Shown: positions 11,236-21,351 of the stretch, piece by piece
Layout of the letters: every line of letters begins with the position of its first letter
Position numbering within the stretch: position 1 is the first letter of the stretch
Source of the DNA: Actinomycetota bacterium
Lineage (GTDB): Bacteria > Actinomycetota > Actinomycetes > S36-B12 > UBA5976
Length of the DNA stretch: 52,208 bases
NCBI GenBank assembly: GCA_947452755.1
Contig: CANGDT010000007.1
Coordinates: forward strand, 1-52,208
Direction of reading: 5' to 3'
Notes under the pieces: generated by a model
Databases searched by the model: none
What the model was told of the DNA's origin: nothing
Seen by the model: only the letters and a program-made list of their open reading frames with translations
Made by a program: the position numbers and the translations under genes

Positions 11236-13236
11236 GTGCCGCAACATAAAAAGCTCACCATGGGTCGCATTCCAGTTCTGGACGTCTTTCCTCAGGTTGC
11301 AGGCGGCACACGGCCAGCAAAGGCCGTCGTCAATGAGCGACTGACTATTGGCGCCACTGTGTTCCGCGAAGGTCATGACGAAGTGAGCGCGGACGCAATC
11401 ATCATTGATCCTCAGGGCAAGGATTTCTTACGCATTCGCCTCTCGCCTGTTGGATATGGCACAGACATTTTTGAAGCAAGTGTGCGCTTTCCAACGCAAG
11501 GCAGGTGGTCTTTCCGGATCGAGGCCTGGAGTGACCCGCTAGCGACATGGCTTCACCGAGCCCACATCAAATTCCCAGAGGGCCAAGATGTCGATCTTGA
11601 ATGCGCAGAGGGCGAACTGCTCCTAGATCAACTGACGGGCTTGAGCGCGGCGGATAAGAAGCTCGTGACCGGTGTGCGCAAAGCACTCGCGGCAAAGAAA
11701 CTCACGCCCGCTGAAAAATTGACCTACCTCGACGATGCGCTTTTTCTTTCCGTACTGCACAACAACCCGATTCGGGAATTCAGTTCGACATACGGACCAT
11801 ACCCAGTTCACGTTGAACGCCAGCGGGCGCTTTACGGCGCCTGGTACGAATTCTTTCCGCGTTCGGAAGGTGCCTCACTGAACAAAGACGGCTCGTGGAC
11901 GAGTGGAACATTTGCCACGGCAACCATGCGCCTTCCTGCAGTAGCCGACATGGGTTTTGATGTTCTTTACTTACCGCCCATTCATCCCATTGGAATGGCA
12001 TTTCGCAAGGGACGAAATAACACGTTGACACCGAGCGACAATGACCCGGGCTCACCGTGGGCCATTGGTTCAGCCGATGGTGGCCATGATGCAATTCATC
12101 CTGACCTGGGTACTGAAAAAGATTTCGTTGCCTTCGTAAGGTCCGCGCAGAAACTCGGACTGGAAATTGCCTTGGACTTTGCACTTCAGGCAAGCCCCGA
12201 CCATCCTTGGGTCAGCACACATCCCGAATGGTTTACTACCCGCGCAGATGGAACGATTGCCTACGCCGAGAATCCACCTAAAAAATATCAAGACATTTAT
12301 CCGATAAATTTCGACAACGATTCTGAAGGAATTTTCACTGAAGTCATTCGCGTGCTGGAACACTGGATTGCTTTGGGTATCACCATCTTCCGCGTCGATA
12401 ACCCACATACGAAACCCGTCGCATTTTGGGAACGTACTATTGGTCACATCAATGATTTGCATCCGGACGTTATTTTCCTTGCCGAAGCATTTACCCGCCC
12501 AGCGATGATGCGCGCCCTTGCCGAAGTTGGTTTCCAACAGAGTTACACCTACTTCACTTGGCGCAACAACAAGTGGGAGATCGAAGAGTATGTCCGTGAA
12601 TTGAGTGGACCTGCAAGCGCCTACATGCGACCAAACTTCTTTGCCAACACGCCAGACATCTTGCCAGAATTCCTGCAACAGAGCGGGCCAATGGGTTTCG
12701 CAATTCGTGCAACACTGGCAGCTACCCTGTCACCGACTTACGGAATCTATGCAGGCTTTGAATTGTACGAATGTGAACCCACTAAGCCCGGTGCTGAGGA
12801 ATACCTCAACTCGGAAAAGTACGAATATAAATTGCGCGATTGGGATGCGGCCGAAAAATCTGGACAGTCGCTAGCTCCCTACCTCAAAACCTTAAATAAC
12901 ATTCGCCGAGCCAACCCAGCACTCCAACAACTGCGTGACATTGTGTTCCACCGAGTCGACGCTGATGACGTGCTGTGCTACTCCAAGCGCAACGAAGAAA
13001 ACACTGTCATCGTCATTGTGAATCTCAATCCGCACGAGCAACGACGTACAACAGTGCATCTCGATATGCCAGGTATCGGACTTGAATGGCAAGACACATT
13101 CACAGTGCGCAACGAATTGACATCAAAGAATTACACATGGCAGGAACACACCGAGGTATATCTGGATCCGCAAGCGAGCGAAACACAATGCGCAATGATT
13201 TTGAGTATCACTCACGCTGGAGCATCGCGTGTCTGA
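11236..13236 (+). CDS. glgE: Alpha-1,4-glucan:maltose-1-phosphate maltosyltransferase
   Basis: Extends linear alpha-glucan with maltose-1-phosphate, an actinobacterial route to glycogen. 666 residues from GTG 11236; ATG 11260 ([11 protein letters not shown]) is an equally good start, and neither has a Shine-Dalgarno. The N-terminal beta domain ([16 protein letters not shown]) is typical. The GlgE hallmark [15 protein letters not shown], the nucleophile Asp in [15 protein letters not shown] and the Glu in FLAEAFTRP are present. It overlaps glgB by 8 nt, as in the mycobacterial glgE-glgB pair. No maltokinase or TreS is in the window. Confidence 0.95.
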   Translation: MPQHKKLTMGRIPVLDVFPQVAGGTRPAKAVVNERLTIGATVFREGHDEVSADAIIIDPQGKDFLRIRLSPVGYGTDIFEASVRFPTQGRWSFRIEAWSDPLATWLHRAHIKFPEGQDVDLECAEGELLLDQLTGLSAADKKLVTGVRKALAAKKLTPAEKLTYLDDALFLSVLHNNPIREFSSTYGPYPVHVERQRALYGAWYEFFPRSEGASLNKDGSWTSGTFATATMRLPAVADMGFDVLYLPPIHPIGMAFRKGRNNTLTPSDNDPGSPWAIGSADGGHDAIHPDLGTEKDFVAFVRSAQKLGLEIALDFALQASPDHPWVSTHPEWFTTRADGTIAYAENPPKKYQDIYPINFDNDSEGIFTEVIRVLEHWIALGITIFRVDNPHTKPVAFWERTIGHINDLHPDVIFLAEAFTRPAMMRALAEVGFQQSYTYFTWRNNKWEIEEYVRELSGPASAYMRPNFFANTPDILPEFLQQSGPMGFAIRATLAATLSPTYGIYAGFELYECEPTKPGAEEYLNSEKYEYKLRDWDAAEKSGQSLAPYLKTLNNIRRANPALQQLRDIVFHRVDADDVLCYSKRNEENTVIVIVNLNPHEQRRTTVHLDMPGIGLEWQDTFTVRNELTSKNYTWQEHTEVYLDPQASETQCAMILSITHAGASRV

Positions 13237-15106
13237 ATCAATTTTCACTGACGTTGATTTGTACCTCATCAGTGAGGGCCGCCATGAACAACTGTGGCAA
13301 GTTCTTGGAGCACATGTTCGTGAGGTTGATGGCACAACAGGTGTGAACTTTGCAGTGTGGGCGCCTAATGCACTGGCTGTAAGAATCATGGGCGACTTCA
13401 ATGGCTGGAATAGCGAACACCATGCCATGGGTTCACTTGGCCGTAGCGGAATTTGGGAATTGTTTGTGCCAGGCGCAACCCCTGGCCAGTACTACAAATA
13501 TGACATTCAAACTCGTGACGGCCATTGGAAGACAAACGCTGATCCAATGGCTTTTGCAACTGAGTTACCGCCCGCGAACGCTTCACGCATTTATGAATCG
13601 TCATACCACTGGAATGACTCAACGTGGCTGACTCATCGAGCGCAAACCAACCCACATGTGCAGCCGACTTCGGTTTACGAAGTGCACATTGGTTCATGGA
13701 AACCTGGTTTGGGTTATCGCCAACTTGCCACTGAACTGGTGAACTACGTTGTGGACTTGGGCTACACCCATGTCGAGTTCATGCCCGTGGCCGAACATCC
13801 GTATGCACCTTCATGGGGTTACCAAGTCACTTCGTATTACGCCCCTTCATCACGATTTGGTGAGCCAGACGATTTCCGATTCTTAGTCGACGCACTTCAT
13901 CAAGCCGACATAGGTGTCATTGTCGACTGGGTACCTGCCCACTTCCCTAAAGATGCGTGGGCTTTGGCGCGCTTTGATGGAACTGCACTTTATGAACATG
14001 AAGATCCGCACCGTGGCGAGCATCCCGACTGGGGTACGTACGTATTTAACTTTGGGCGTAAAGAAGTTCGTAATTTCCTGACGGCAAACGCGTTGTACTG
14101 GTTGAAGGAATATCACATCGATGCACTTCGTGTTGATGCCGTTTCTTCGATGCTGTATTTGGATTACTCGCGCGAAGAAGGCCAGTGGACGCCTAACGAG
14201 TTTGGCGGGCGTGAATATCTTGAAGCGGTCAGCTTTTTACAAGAAGTGAATGCCATGGTTTACGCGCAAGTGCCTGGCGCCATGATGATTGCCGAAGAAT
14301 CTACGGCGTGGGGTGGCGTGACGGCACCAACGAACGTTGGTGGGCTTGGATTTGGCATGAAGTGGAACATGGGCTGGATGCATGACTCGCTTGAGTACAT
14401 GAAGGAAGAACCAATTCATCGTCGCTATCACCACGGCACGATGACGTTCTCGCTTGTCTATGCATGGAGTGAAAATTATGTACTTCCATTGAGCCACGAT
14501 GAAGTGGTGCATGGCAAGGGTTCGCTATACGCACGTATGCCCGGCGATCATTGGCAAAAGCTGGCTAACCTGCGCGCTTATCTTGCTTTCATGTGGGCAC
14601 ATCCAGGAAAGAAGTTGCTTTTCATGGGTGGTGACTTTGGCCAACAGGTCGAATGGAACGCTGGACAAAGTCTTGATTGGCATTTAGTCGAACAGGAAGA
14701 ATCACATCGCGGTATTCAAGCAACTGTGCGCGCCATGAATTCGATCTACAAGTCACACCCTGCTTTATGGGAACGCGACAACGAACCTGGCGGTTTCCAG
14801 TGGCTCATTGTTGATGGCAGTGAAGACAATGTGTTTGCGTGGTTGCGTTGGGATCACAATGGACAGTCATTGGTGTCCGTGACAAACATGTCACCTGTCG
14901 TCCGCCACGATTACCGACTCGGCGTCCCGTGCACTGGCGAATGGATTGAAGTGTTGAACACTGATCGAGCAGAATTCGGCGGTTCCGATGTGCAGAATGG
15001 TTCAGTCCCAGGGTACGAAGGTTCCGTTCAAGGTCAGCCGGCCCACATTTCCGTCACGCTGGCTCCCCTGGCCACGTCGTGGTTCGTACTTAAAACAGAG
15101 CGTTAG
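13229..15106 (+). CDS. glgB: 1,4-alpha-glucan branching enzyme
   Basis: Forms alpha-1,6 branches on the GlgE product. 625 residues with a CBM48 ([23 protein letters not shown]) and a GH13 barrel: nucleophile Asp in [12 protein letters not shown], Glu in MIAEEST, and [11 protein letters not shown]. It is shorter than enzymes with two N-terminal modules because the N1 module is missing. GTG 13229 lies inside the end of glgE (8-nt overlap). Its 3' end overlaps the convergent thioredoxin-domain gene by 17 bp, leaving no room for a terminator. Confidence 0.96.
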   Translation: MSESIFTDVDLYLISEGRHEQLWQVLGAHVREVDGTTGVNFAVWAPNALAVRIMGDFNGWNSEHHAMGSLGRSGIWELFVPGATPGQYYKYDIQTRDGHWKTNADPMAFATELPPANASRIYESSYHWNDSTWLTHRAQTNPHVQPTSVYEVHIGSWKPGLGYRQLATELVNYVVDLGYTHVEFMPVAEHPYAPSWGYQVTSYYAPSSRFGEPDDFRFLVDALHQADIGVIVDWVPAHFPKDAWALARFDGTALYEHEDPHRGEHPDWGTYVFNFGRKEVRNFLTANALYWLKEYHIDALRVDAVSSMLYLDYSREEGQWTPNEFGGREYLEAVSFLQEVNAMVYAQVPGAMMIAEESTAWGGVTAPTNVGGLGFGMKWNMGWMHDSLEYMKEEPIHRRYHHGTMTFSLVYAWSENYVLPLSHDEVVHGKGSLYARMPGDHWQKLANLRAYLAFMWAHPGKKLLFMGGDFGQQVEWNAGQSLDWHLVEQEESHRGIQATVRAMNSIYKSHPALWERDNEPGGFQWLIVDGSEDNVFAWLRWDHNGQSLVSVTNMSPVVRHDYRLGVPCTGEWIEVLNTDRAEFGGSDVQNGSVPGYEGSVQGQPAHISVTLAPLATSWFVLKTER

Positions 15107-15977
15107 TGAGAGCCTGACGGCTCGTGACCACTGCAGGGTCTGTTGGGCCAGCAATGTCAAAAAGTTGAAGCACACGAATTCGCACAGCATCGCGTTCTTT
15201 GCCTGATGTCGTGGCCACGGCAGTAATCAGTCGATCAAATGCAGCCGCGTATTCATTCATTAAAAATTCAGCATCAGCAGCAATCAGCTGCGATTCAACC
15301 GAGTCACTTGCATTGTCAATGGCACCTTGCAAATCCACGCCATCAGTGCGCTTGAGAAGTTCGACATTCAGCAAACCAATCTTTGCAATCACATCTCCTG
15401 GCGCAGCTGCAAGCACTTCTTTATACGCTTCCATGGCACGATCCCAATCGCCTTCATTCAATGCGTCTTCAGCTGCATCGAATCGCGGATCACTAACTGC
15501 AACAGGGGCGGCAGCGATGTCGGCGTCACCATAACGGCCGGTGATACCGGCTTGTGCTGCTTGCTCGAGGACCGCTTCAACAACTTGGCGAGCTTGCGGT
15601 TCAGGAATAGCGCTCTGAAAGAGCGGGGCAACCTGACCACCCAACGCTACAAAAACGGCAGGAATCGATTGGACTTGGAATGCAGCGGAAAGTTTTTGGT
15701 TTGCATCAACGTCGATCTTTGCCAAGACGAACTTGCCACCGTATTCGGCCGCGAGTTTTTCCAAAATTGGCGAAAGTTGTTTGCAGGGCTCGCACCAGGT
15801 AGCCCACAGGTCAACAATGACTGGAACAGTCAACGATTGACGAAGAACTGCATCCTCAAACGTATCTTCGGTGACATCGATGACTGCAATAGCAGATGGC
15901 GCACTCACCGCAGCAGGCGCAGGCTGCGCAGCGGCTTTAGCTAAAGCACCGAGATCAACGGCACCTGGAATATTCAT
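15090..15977 (-). CDS. Thioredoxin-domain TPR co-chaperone (YbbN/CnoX-like)
   Basis: 295 residues. The thioredoxin fold spans about residues 30-140 with an intact WCEPC active site at 61-65, so it is potentially redox active, unlike E. coli CnoX. A TPR-like helical region fills the C-terminal half ([23 protein letters not shown]). An Ala/Pro-rich linker (10-28) follows the N-terminus. The frame is open to 16001, but ATG 15977 ([10 protein letters not shown]) matches the family start. A cytoplasmic folding and redox protection role is inferred from the family. The position next to glgB is shared with mycobacteria. Confidence 0.85.
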   Translation of the reverse strand: MNIPGAVDLGALAKAAAQPAPAAVSAPSAIAVIDVTEDTFEDAVLRQSLTVPVIVDLWATWCEPCKQLSPILEKLAAEYGGKFVLAKIDVDANQKLSAAFQVQSIPAVFVALGGQVAPLFQSAIPEPQARQVVEAVLEQAAQAGITGRYGDADIAAAPVAVSDPRFDAAEDALNEGDWDRAMEAYKEVLAAAPGDVIAKIGLLNVELLKRTDGVDLQGAIDNASDSVESQLIAADAEFLMNEYAAAFDRLITAVATTSGKERDAVRIRVLQLFDIAGPTDPAVVTSRQALTNALF

Positions 15978-16022
15978 AGACACGTACCTATTGTGCCCCA
16001 CACTTGTTCATGCTCGAACACC

Positions 16023-16028
16023 TAGACT
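16023..16028 (+). promoter_or_regulatory. Leaderless -10 box of the DUF2127 gene (TAGACT, N7, ATG)
   Basis: TAGACT seven bases before ATG 16036 with no Shine-Dalgarno. It also supports this start rather than upstream codons in the open frame. Confidence 0.6.
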
Positions 16029-16035
16029 CAATGGC

Positions 16036-16806
16036 ATGGACTGGAGTTTGCGCGCATGTGCTCGGCATGGGCATGAAATTTATCGCCCCAACGAGGATGA
16101 ACTTGCTCAAGGCCTGCGCTCAGCCACACCTGTTGGCGAAGCATGGAAGTGCCTTCGTTGCGGTGCATTCATTCCAGGCGAACCATTTGCCTACGGGCCC
16201 GCCGACGCGGCCCCTCATGTTCTGCATGATCGACAAATTCGCGATCGAGCCATTATTCGTTTCTTGGCAGTCGAACGCGCTGCACGTGGCGTGATTGTTT
16301 TGATTCTGGCGTGGGCAGTCTGGCAAATTCGTGGGTCGCAAGAAACCTTGGAACAGCACCTGAATAAAGATATTCCGTTGCTCAAACCATTTGCTGATCA
16401 ATTTGGTTGGGATCTGCAAAATTCTCATGCCATCCATTTGTTGAATTCAGTAGTCGAGACTTCACCTCGCACACTGAGCCTGATTGCCTTGGCGCTCTTT
16501 GCCTACGGAGTTCTGCAGTCCGTAGAAGGTGTAGGTCTGTGGCAACAACGTCGTTGGGCGGAATATCTCACCGTTGTAGCGACGAGTGCGTTTATCCCGT
16601 TTGAGATTTACGAATTGATGCACAAGGTCACCATCATTCGCGCAGGTGCACTTGTAATTAACGTGGCAGCAGTTGTGTGGCTCTTGTGGTCCAAGCACCT
16701 ATTTGGCTTAAACGGTGGTGCGGCGGCCGCGCACGATGAGGCAGTCATGGGTCGAGGCGCAATTGAGTATGCCCTCGCAATGACTACGACTGTGCCGGCA
16801 CCGTAA
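16036..16806 (+). CDS. DUF2127 membrane protein with N-terminal zinc-ribbon-like segment
   Basis: 256 residues, function unknown. The N-terminal 50 residues have CARH (8-11) and CLRC (39-42), a spacing that could bind one zinc. Four hydrophobic segments follow ([66 protein letters not shown]), the last three giving the DUF2127 pattern. The C-terminus is Ala-rich. The frame is open from 15871, but the start at 16036 fits the -10 box and avoids overlapping the divergent gene. The 3' end overlaps the thiolase gene by 23 bp. Confidence 0.75.
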   Translation: MDWSLRACARHGHEIYRPNEDELAQGLRSATPVGEAWKCLRCGAFIPGEPFAYGPADAAPHVLHDRQIRDRAIIRFLAVERAARGVIVLILAWAVWQIRGSQETLEQHLNKDIPLLKPFADQFGWDLQNSHAIHLLNSVVETSPRTLSLIALALFAYGVLQSVEGVGLWQQRRWAEYLTVVATSAFIPFEIYELMHKVTIIRAGALVINVAAVVWLLWSKHLFGLNGGAAAAHDEAVMGRGAIEYALAMTTTVPAP

Positions 16807-17965
16807 TAATCAACGCATCGCCCTGACCACTGCCGCCGCAAAGTGCGGCCGCACCAGTTCCACCACCACGACGAGCCAACTCGAGGGCCAAGTGCAACAC
16901 AATGCGCGCACCTGACATTCCGATGGGGTGACCAAGTGCTATCGCGCCGCCGTTAACGTTTACCCGGTCCACTGACACACCTAGGTCGCGCATGCTTGCC
17001 ACAGCAACAGCAGCAAATGCCTCGTTGATTTCCAACAGGTCTAAGTCAGTCGGCGCAATTCCTTGCTTACGGCACGCCTCGGCTATTGCTCGGGCCGGCT
17101 GGTGCAGCAACGACGCATCTGGACCGGCAACCATTCCGTGCGAACCGATATGGGCCAACACAGTGAGCCCCAGTTCGGAAGCCTTAGCTTCACTCATTAC
17201 AACCACCGCGGCAGCGCCATCAGAAATTTGCGACGATGTTCCCGCCGTAATGGTTCCATTCGGATCGAATGCAGGTCGCAGTGCCCCAAGAGTGTCAACA
17301 GTAGTTTCAGGGCGAATGCCTTCGTCAGCAAGAAAAGTTTTTACTTCCTTACGCACTGCGACATCTACACCAACAATTTCTTCGTCAAACAACCCAGCAG
17401 CTTGGGCAGCTGCGGCTCGTTGGTGTGACAGTGCTGCAAATTCATCTTGCTCTGCGCGAGTTAGACCATCAGCCGCAGAATACTTTTCAGTCGCATCACC
17501 CATCGGCAGTCCATCAATCGAACAGAACAGACCATCGTTGGCCATGGAATCAACAAGTTTCCATTCGCCATACTTCACACCTGTACGGCTACCGTTCAAA
17601 ATGTGTGGCGCGTTAGTCATACTTTCCATACCGCCAGCCACCACGACATCAGCTTCACCGGCACGAATAAGTTGGTCAGCCAACGCAATGGCGTTAATTC
17701 CAGAAAGACATACTTTGTTCACCGTCAGAGCCGGCACATCCATACCAATGCCACCAGCAAGTGCCGCTTGTCGTGCGGTCATCTGACCTAGTCCGGCCTG
17801 AAGCACATGACCCATGATGACGTAATCCACGTCACTTGCAGAGACACCGGATTTTGCCAATGCGCCACGAATAGCCACACCGCCAAGCTCAGTTGCGCCT
17901 ACGGTGCCAAGGGATCCCAAGAGGCGACCGATGGGTGTACGTGCTCCGCCAACGATGACTGACAT
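16784..17965 (-). CDS. Acetyl-CoA C-acetyltransferase (thiolase)
   Basis: Condenses or cleaves acetoacetyl-CoA and longer 3-ketoacyl-CoAs. 393 residues. The acyl-enzyme Cys is about 86 in [10 protein letters not shown], His about 346 in [10 protein letters not shown], and the second Cys about 376 in CGGSGQGDA (the usual CxGGGxG has Ser in place of one Gly). MESMTNAPH is present. Corresponds to mycobacterial fadA4. ATG 17965 has an AAAGG site, which lies within a small inverted repeat. Divergent from the epimerase gene. Confidence 0.94.
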   Translation of the reverse strand: MSVIVGGARTPIGRLLGSLGTVGATELGGVAIRGALAKSGVSASDVDYVIMGHVLQAGLGQMTARQAALAGGIGMDVPALTVNKVCLSGINAIALADQLIRAGEADVVVAGGMESMTNAPHILNGSRTGVKYGEWKLVDSMANDGLFCSIDGLPMGDATEKYSAADGLTRAEQDEFAALSHQRAAAAQAAGLFDEEIVGVDVAVRKEVKTFLADEGIRPETTVDTLGALRPAFDPNGTITAGTSSQISDGAAAVVVMSEAKASELGLTVLAHIGSHGMVAGPDASLLHQPARAIAEACRKQGIAPTDLDLLEINEAFAAVAVASMRDLGVSVDRVNVNGGAIALGHPIGMSGARIVLHLALELARRGGGTGAAALCGGSGQGDALIITVPAQS

Positions 17966-17978
17966 GAAAGGGCCTTTC
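17966..17978. promoter_or_regulatory. Inverted repeat covering the thiolase ribosome-binding site
   Basis: GAAAGGGCCTTTC: 6-bp arms around one base, directly before the thiolase ATG. In RNA the loop is too short for a stable hairpin, so a protein site is as likely. The AAAGG Shine-Dalgarno is inside it. Confidence 0.25.
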
Positions 17979-18048
17979 GTACAGGAATTGCGCTCAGACC
18001 GCGCATTCGCCTACATTCACAATAGCGCGATACACATCAGGAGAATCA

Positions 18049-18483
18049 ATGTCCACGCTCCACGAGGCACTTGGCGGAACACTGTTGGGCATTGACCATG
18101 TCGGCTTTGCGGTTTCGGACTTGGACCAAGCCATTATTCGCTGGCAGAACAATTTTGGGTTCACCGTTGATCATCGCGAAATCAACGAGGAACAAGGTGT
18201 TGAAGAAGTCATGCTCGCGGTGCCAGGCGGTCAGCACATCCAGCTTCTCGCCTCAATTGATCCCGAGTCCACCATCGCAAAATTTATCGCCAAACATGGT
18301 GAAGGTATGCAGCAACTTGCATTCCGGGTGTCAAGCATTGAAGAGGCTATGACCAAGGTTGCCGCCACAGGCATGAGACTCATTTATGCCGAGCCACGCC
18401 GCGGTACCGCTGGTTCGCGTATTAACTTCATCCACCCGAAAGACACTGGCGGCATTCTTATCGAACTTGTGGAACCTGCCTAG
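18049..18483 (+). CDS. mce: Methylmalonyl-CoA epimerase
   Basis: Interconverts (R)- and (S)-methylmalonyl-CoA in propionate metabolism. 144 residues of the VOC fold: IDHVGFAVSDL supplies the first metal His, MQQLAFRVSSIEEA the middle strand, and GGILIELVEP the metal Glu. ATG 18049 has AGGAGA upstream. It lies divergently beside the thiolase gene, as in actinobacteria. With the cobalamin adenosyltransferase at 23 kb it suggests a B12-dependent mutase elsewhere in the genome. Confidence 0.93.
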   Translation: MSTLHEALGGTLLGIDHVGFAVSDLDQAIIRWQNNFGFTVDHREINEEQGVEEVMLAVPGGQHIQLLASIDPESTIAKFIAKHGEGMQQLAFRVSSIEEAMTKVAATGMRLIYAEPRRGTAGSRINFIHPKDTGGILIELVEPA

Positions 18484-18520
18484 TTTTTTGAATACTAGTT
18501 TTTCTGAATACTAGTTTTTC
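18480..18520. repeat. 16-bp perfect tandem duplication between two convergent genes
   Basis: TGAATACTAGTTTTTC occurs twice in direct succession (18489-18504 and 18505-18520), and a partial copy, CTAGTTTTT, starts at 18480. The partial copy holds the TAG stop of mce and the second full copy holds the stop of the hydrolase gene on the other strand. CTAG gives a stop on both strands. It looks like slipped-strand duplication. Confidence 0.9.
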
Positions 18521-19272
18521 CGAACTAAAAGGTCGTCCCATTTGTCCATGGGACCGTCCCAGGTCCATGACAGTTCAGCAAGTTCAGGTCTTACTCGCTT
18601 CAGTGTTTCATTCCATGCAATGCGTACGTACTTCTCGCCCACCCACAAATGTTTGCAGCCGTCAATGCCCAGCACTTCGCATTGTGGAATTCCAGCGAAT
18701 CGGACAGCGGCTTCTGCTGGCGTGAGGTACTCGTCCAACTCGGGAACCAGCGCAGTTAACGGACGACCGCTCTCAGCCCAGGTCTGTAAAGTTTCCGGTG
18801 TGCTCCATTTGAGCGGCGGGCTCAACAGCACCGCACCTTGAATTGGATCAATGTTGCCGTGTTGAAGTACGACGTCAGTTCCAAAAGACCAGCCGACAAG
18901 CCACAGGTTCGGTAAGCCACGGTCACGTGCATAGTCCACCGCAGCCAACAGGTCGAACTTTTCCGAACGCCCTTCGTCGTATGCACCTTCACTTGTTCCA
19001 GCAGCACTCGTAGTTCCACGAGTGTTGAATCGCAGGACTGCCACATCGGCAAGTGCTGGCAATCGCCAGGCCGCTTTGCGATACAGGTGACTGTCCATCA
19101 TTCCGCCTCCTTCGGGATTTGGATGCAGTGTGATGATTGTTGCTACAGGTTCGTGTTCCAGCGGTAAAGCAAGTTCGCCAATCAGAGTCAACCCGTCCTG
19201 TGTGTGCAATTCAATTGTTTCCCTGCGCGCAGGCAAGACGCTGTTTGCGACGACATCTCGAAACTCGCTCAT
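18511..19272 (-). CDS. Alpha/beta hydrolase (dienelactone-hydrolase-like)
   Basis: 253 residues. The nucleophile elbow GWSFGTD is near residue 147, TIITLHPNPEGGG near 44 forms the oxyanion segment, and a C-terminal His lies in DGCKHLWVGEKYV. Substrate unknown. ATG 19272 directly abuts the stop of the upstream zinc-ribbon gene, so the two are co-translated. It ends in the tandem repeat opposite mce. Confidence 0.82.
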   Translation of the reverse strand: MSEFRDVVANSVLPARRETIELHTQDGLTLIGELALPLEHEPVATIITLHPNPEGGGMMDSHLYRKAAWRLPALADVAVLRFNTRGTTSAAGTSEGAYDEGRSEKFDLLAAVDYARDRGLPNLWLVGWSFGTDVVLQHGNIDPIQGAVLLSPPLKWSTPETLQTWAESGRPLTALVPELDEYLTPAEAAVRFAGIPQCEVLGIDGCKHLWVGEKYVRIAWNETLKRVRPELAELSWTWDGPMDKWDDLLVRKN

Positions 19273-19566
19273 CTATAGTCGCTTTCCAGGACGCTTAGTT
19301 CGTTTTTCCCAGCAGTTTGTGTGCCAGTGTCGTCGTTCATCCAGCGATCCTTCAGCAGTTCCATAATCAGGCCACGCCACAATGTGCGGTGTTGCTGGGC
19401 GGATTTCCATGTCACAACCTGGGCAACGATAAACCTTCGTCGAGGCCGATCCGGTAATGCGCTGCACAATCCACTCACCATCAGAATGTGACTCCGCACG
19501 GCGCATGCCACCAAGTCGAGGTTCGATCGGCTCGGGTTCCGGGGTTCGACGATTACGACGCGCCAT
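19273..19566 (-). CDS. Small zinc-ribbon protein of unknown function
   Basis: 97 residues. An Arg/Pro-rich start (MARRNRRTPEPEPIEP) precedes a compact metal-binding candidate: CPGC at 48-51 and HWHTNC at 80-85. It overlaps the dehydrogenase gene by 14 nt and abuts the hydrolase start. Homologues in this setting are often labelled ATP/GTP-binding in actinobacterial genomes, but I see no P-loop, so that label is not supported. Nucleic-acid binding is possible given the basic ends. Confidence 0.75.
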   Translation of the reverse strand: MARRNRRTPEPEPIEPRLGGMRRAESHSDGEWIVQRITGSASTKVYRCPGCDMEIRPATPHIVAWPDYGTAEGSLDERRHWHTNCWEKRTKRPGKRL

Positions 19567-20605
19567 TGCGTGCCATCACCTCAAAGGGGCCTTCGGGCAG
19601 ACCACAGCCCAACTTCATGCCATTGTCGATGTCTTGCTCACTTGCATAGCCTGAATCGCGCATCGCTCGAGCGTCGGCCAAATAGGCATCTTCCAGAACC
19701 TCGTACACGTGCGCCTCAAGGTCAGGGTTTGAAGACTCGGCGGGTACATGCTTCTGGGAATATCCATAAAAACCTTGGCCACTCTTTCGGCCCTTGTGAC
19801 CTTGAGCCAACAACTCAACCATGCCTGCAGCTGGTGCAAATCGTTCACTACCCATCGATGCGTGAATTGTTTTCAAGATTTCCACACAAGTGTCCAAGCC
19901 AATGAGGTCAGCGAGTTCAAGTGGACCCATGGGGTATTTCGCACGCGTGCGCATTGCTGCATCAATTTCTTCACGTCGGGCAACGCCTTCATCGAGCAAC
20001 GTCACCGCATGATTGATGTAGGCCAACAGCAGGTGGTTCACAATAAATCCCGGCGCATCAGCCAACCGCGCAACATACTTACCTACTGACTCAGCTAGTC
20101 GCGCCACTTCGTCAACTACTTCTACGTTACTTTCCGCAGTAGCGATGACTTCAACAAATTTTTGTACTGGGGCTGGATTAAAGAAATGCATGCCCACGAC
20201 ACGGTCACGACGATTCGTCACTGCAGCAATGTCGGTCACGGACAACGATGAAGTGTTCGTTGCCAGGATTCCGGAGTCCTTCACATGATGATCAAGTTCT
20301 GTGAAGATTTGGTGCTTGAGGTTCATCAGCTCAGGTGCAGCTTCGATAACTAAGTCGCAATCATGTAGGTCAGCAAAATCCTGACTCCAGGTCATACGCG
20401 CATTTATCTCGTCAGCGGTCGACTGATCGATCCGTCCCTTTGCAACAGAACGGTCAACCGAGCTTGCAAACTTAGCCCGACCCATCTCGACAGCGTCCGC
20501 GCTTTCTGCAACTCCGACAACCGGGTAGCCGCTGCGCGCCCAGACTTCTGCGATGCCCGCGCCCATGATGCCGAGCCCGACTACGCCAATTCGCTGTACC
20601 GCCAT
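19553..20605 (-). CDS. 3-hydroxyacyl-CoA (3-hydroxybutyryl-CoA) dehydrogenase
   Basis: NAD(P)-dependent oxidation of 3-hydroxyacyl-CoA. 350 residues. Rossmann motif GVVGLGIMGAGIAEV at the N-terminus, catalytic His in GMHFFNPAPVQKFVE, and DAPGFIVNHLL. The C-terminal domain (KYPMGPLELADLIGLD) is followed by a second, partial repeat of that domain (DARAMRDSGYASEQDIDNGMKL), which makes it longer than the usual 285 residues. The ATG follows CAAACT by six bases without a Shine-Dalgarno. First gene of a three-gene operon. Confidence 0.92.
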   Translation of the reverse strand: MAVQRIGVVGLGIMGAGIAEVWARSGYPVVGVAESADAVEMGRAKFASSVDRSVAKGRIDQSTADEINARMTWSQDFADLHDCDLVIEAAPELMNLKHQIFTELDHHVKDSGILATNTSSLSVTDIAAVTNRRDRVVGMHFFNPAPVQKFVEVIATAESNVEVVDEVARLAESVGKYVARLADAPGFIVNHLLLAYINHAVTLLDEGVARREEIDAAMRTRAKYPMGPLELADLIGLDTCVEILKTIHASMGSERFAPAAGMVELLAQGHKGRKSGQGFYGYSQKHVPAESSNPDLEAHVYEVLEDAYLADARAMRDSGYASEQDIDNGMKLGCGLPEGPFEVMARNGAS

Positions 20606-20611
20606 GCCCTA

Positions 20612-20617
20612 AGTTTG
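20612..20617 (-). promoter_or_regulatory. Likely leaderless -10 box of the hydroxyacyl-CoA dehydrogenase gene (CAAACT, N6, ATG)
   Basis: CAAACT keeps the A at position 2 and T at position 6 of TANNNT and sits six bases before the ATG. Weaker than the other boxes because the first base is C. Confidence 0.4.
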
Positions 20618-20627
20618 TCAGACCCGA

Positions 20628-20633
20628 TAACGT
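20628..20633 (+). promoter_or_regulatory. Leaderless -10 box of nucS (TAACGT, N6, GTG)
   Basis: TAACGT ends six bases before the GTG at 20640. The two divergent starts are only 34 bp apart, so the two -10 regions lie nearly back to back. Confidence 0.55.
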
Positions 20634-20639
20634 ACCGTT

Positions 20640-21314
20640 GTGCGCCTTGTCATTGCTACGTGTTCAGTGGATTATGCAGGTCGGCTCAGTGCCCACCTAC
20701 CCCAAGCCACTCGGCTTTTGTTAGTGAAATCTGATGGAAGTGTGTCAATCCACGCAGATGACCGCGCCTACAAGCCATTGAATTGGATGAGTCCACCGTG
20801 CACGCTTTCCACCGAAACTGACGACACTGGCGTTGGAACGTGGACAGTTATTAACAAGGCTGGCGAAAAGCTGATTATCACTATTGACGAAGTACACCAC
20901 GACAGTTCACACGAACTTGGTGTAGATCCTGGCCTGGTCAAAGATGGCGTGGAAGCACACCTTCAAGAACTACTCGCCTTACACATAGATACATTCGGCG
21001 CCAACTGGTCTTTGGTTCGGCGTGAATATCCAACACCCATCGGACCTGTCGACATTGTCTTGCGGGACGAGGCTGGCGCTCATGTGGCTGTTGAAATTAA
21101 ACGTCGCGGTGACATTGATGGCGTTGAACAGCTAACACGGTATTTGGAACTACTGAATCGTGATCCGCTGTTGAGTCCAATCCGCGGGATCTTCGCAGCT
21201 CAAGAAATCAAGCCTCAGGCCCGCACATTAGCCGAAGACCGCGGAATTGAATGCGTTGTTGTTGACTACGACGTACTTCGCGGTATTGACGATCCCAGCC
21301 TTCGCTTGTTTTAG
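20640..21314 (+). CDS. nucS: Mismatch-specific endonuclease NucS (EndoMS)
   Basis: 224 residues. In Actinomycetota lacking MutS/MutL, NucS carries out mismatch repair by double-strand cleavage at G/T, G/G and T/T mispairs. The start [20 protein letters not shown] is the family N-terminal domain. The C-terminal nuclease core has PVDIVLRDE and [20 protein letters not shown], which hold the catalytic acidic residues and Lys. The usual extreme C-terminal sliding-clamp tail appears reduced to PSLRLF. GTG start with a leaderless promoter. Confidence 0.95.
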   Translation: MRLVIATCSVDYAGRLSAHLPQATRLLLVKSDGSVSIHADDRAYKPLNWMSPPCTLSTETDDTGVGTWTVINKAGEKLIITIDEVHHDSSHELGVDPGLVKDGVEAHLQELLALHIDTFGANWSLVRREYPTPIGPVDIVLRDEAGAHVAVEIKRRGDIDGVEQLTRYLELLNRDPLLSPIRGIFAAQEIKPQARTLAEDRGIECVVVDYDVLRGIDDPSLRLF

Positions 21315-21339
21315 TTCTGCACACCCGCGCGTTCTGCGC

Positions 21340-21345
21340 CAGACT
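21340..21345 (+). promoter_or_regulatory. Likely leaderless -10 box of the 21352 gene (CAGACT, N6, ATG)
   Basis: CAGACT six bases before ATG 21352, with no Shine-Dalgarno. Differs from TAGACT by one base. Confidence 0.4.
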
Positions 21346-21351
21346 AAATCC

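Noticed and set aside
12070-12678. A 202-codon open frame antisense to glgE
   Set aside because: Inside the catalytic domain of glgE with no domain of its own.
16992-17786. A 264-codon open frame antisense to the thiolase gene
   Set aside because: Ser/Ala/Thr-rich shadow of the thiolase codons, no domain and no start signal.
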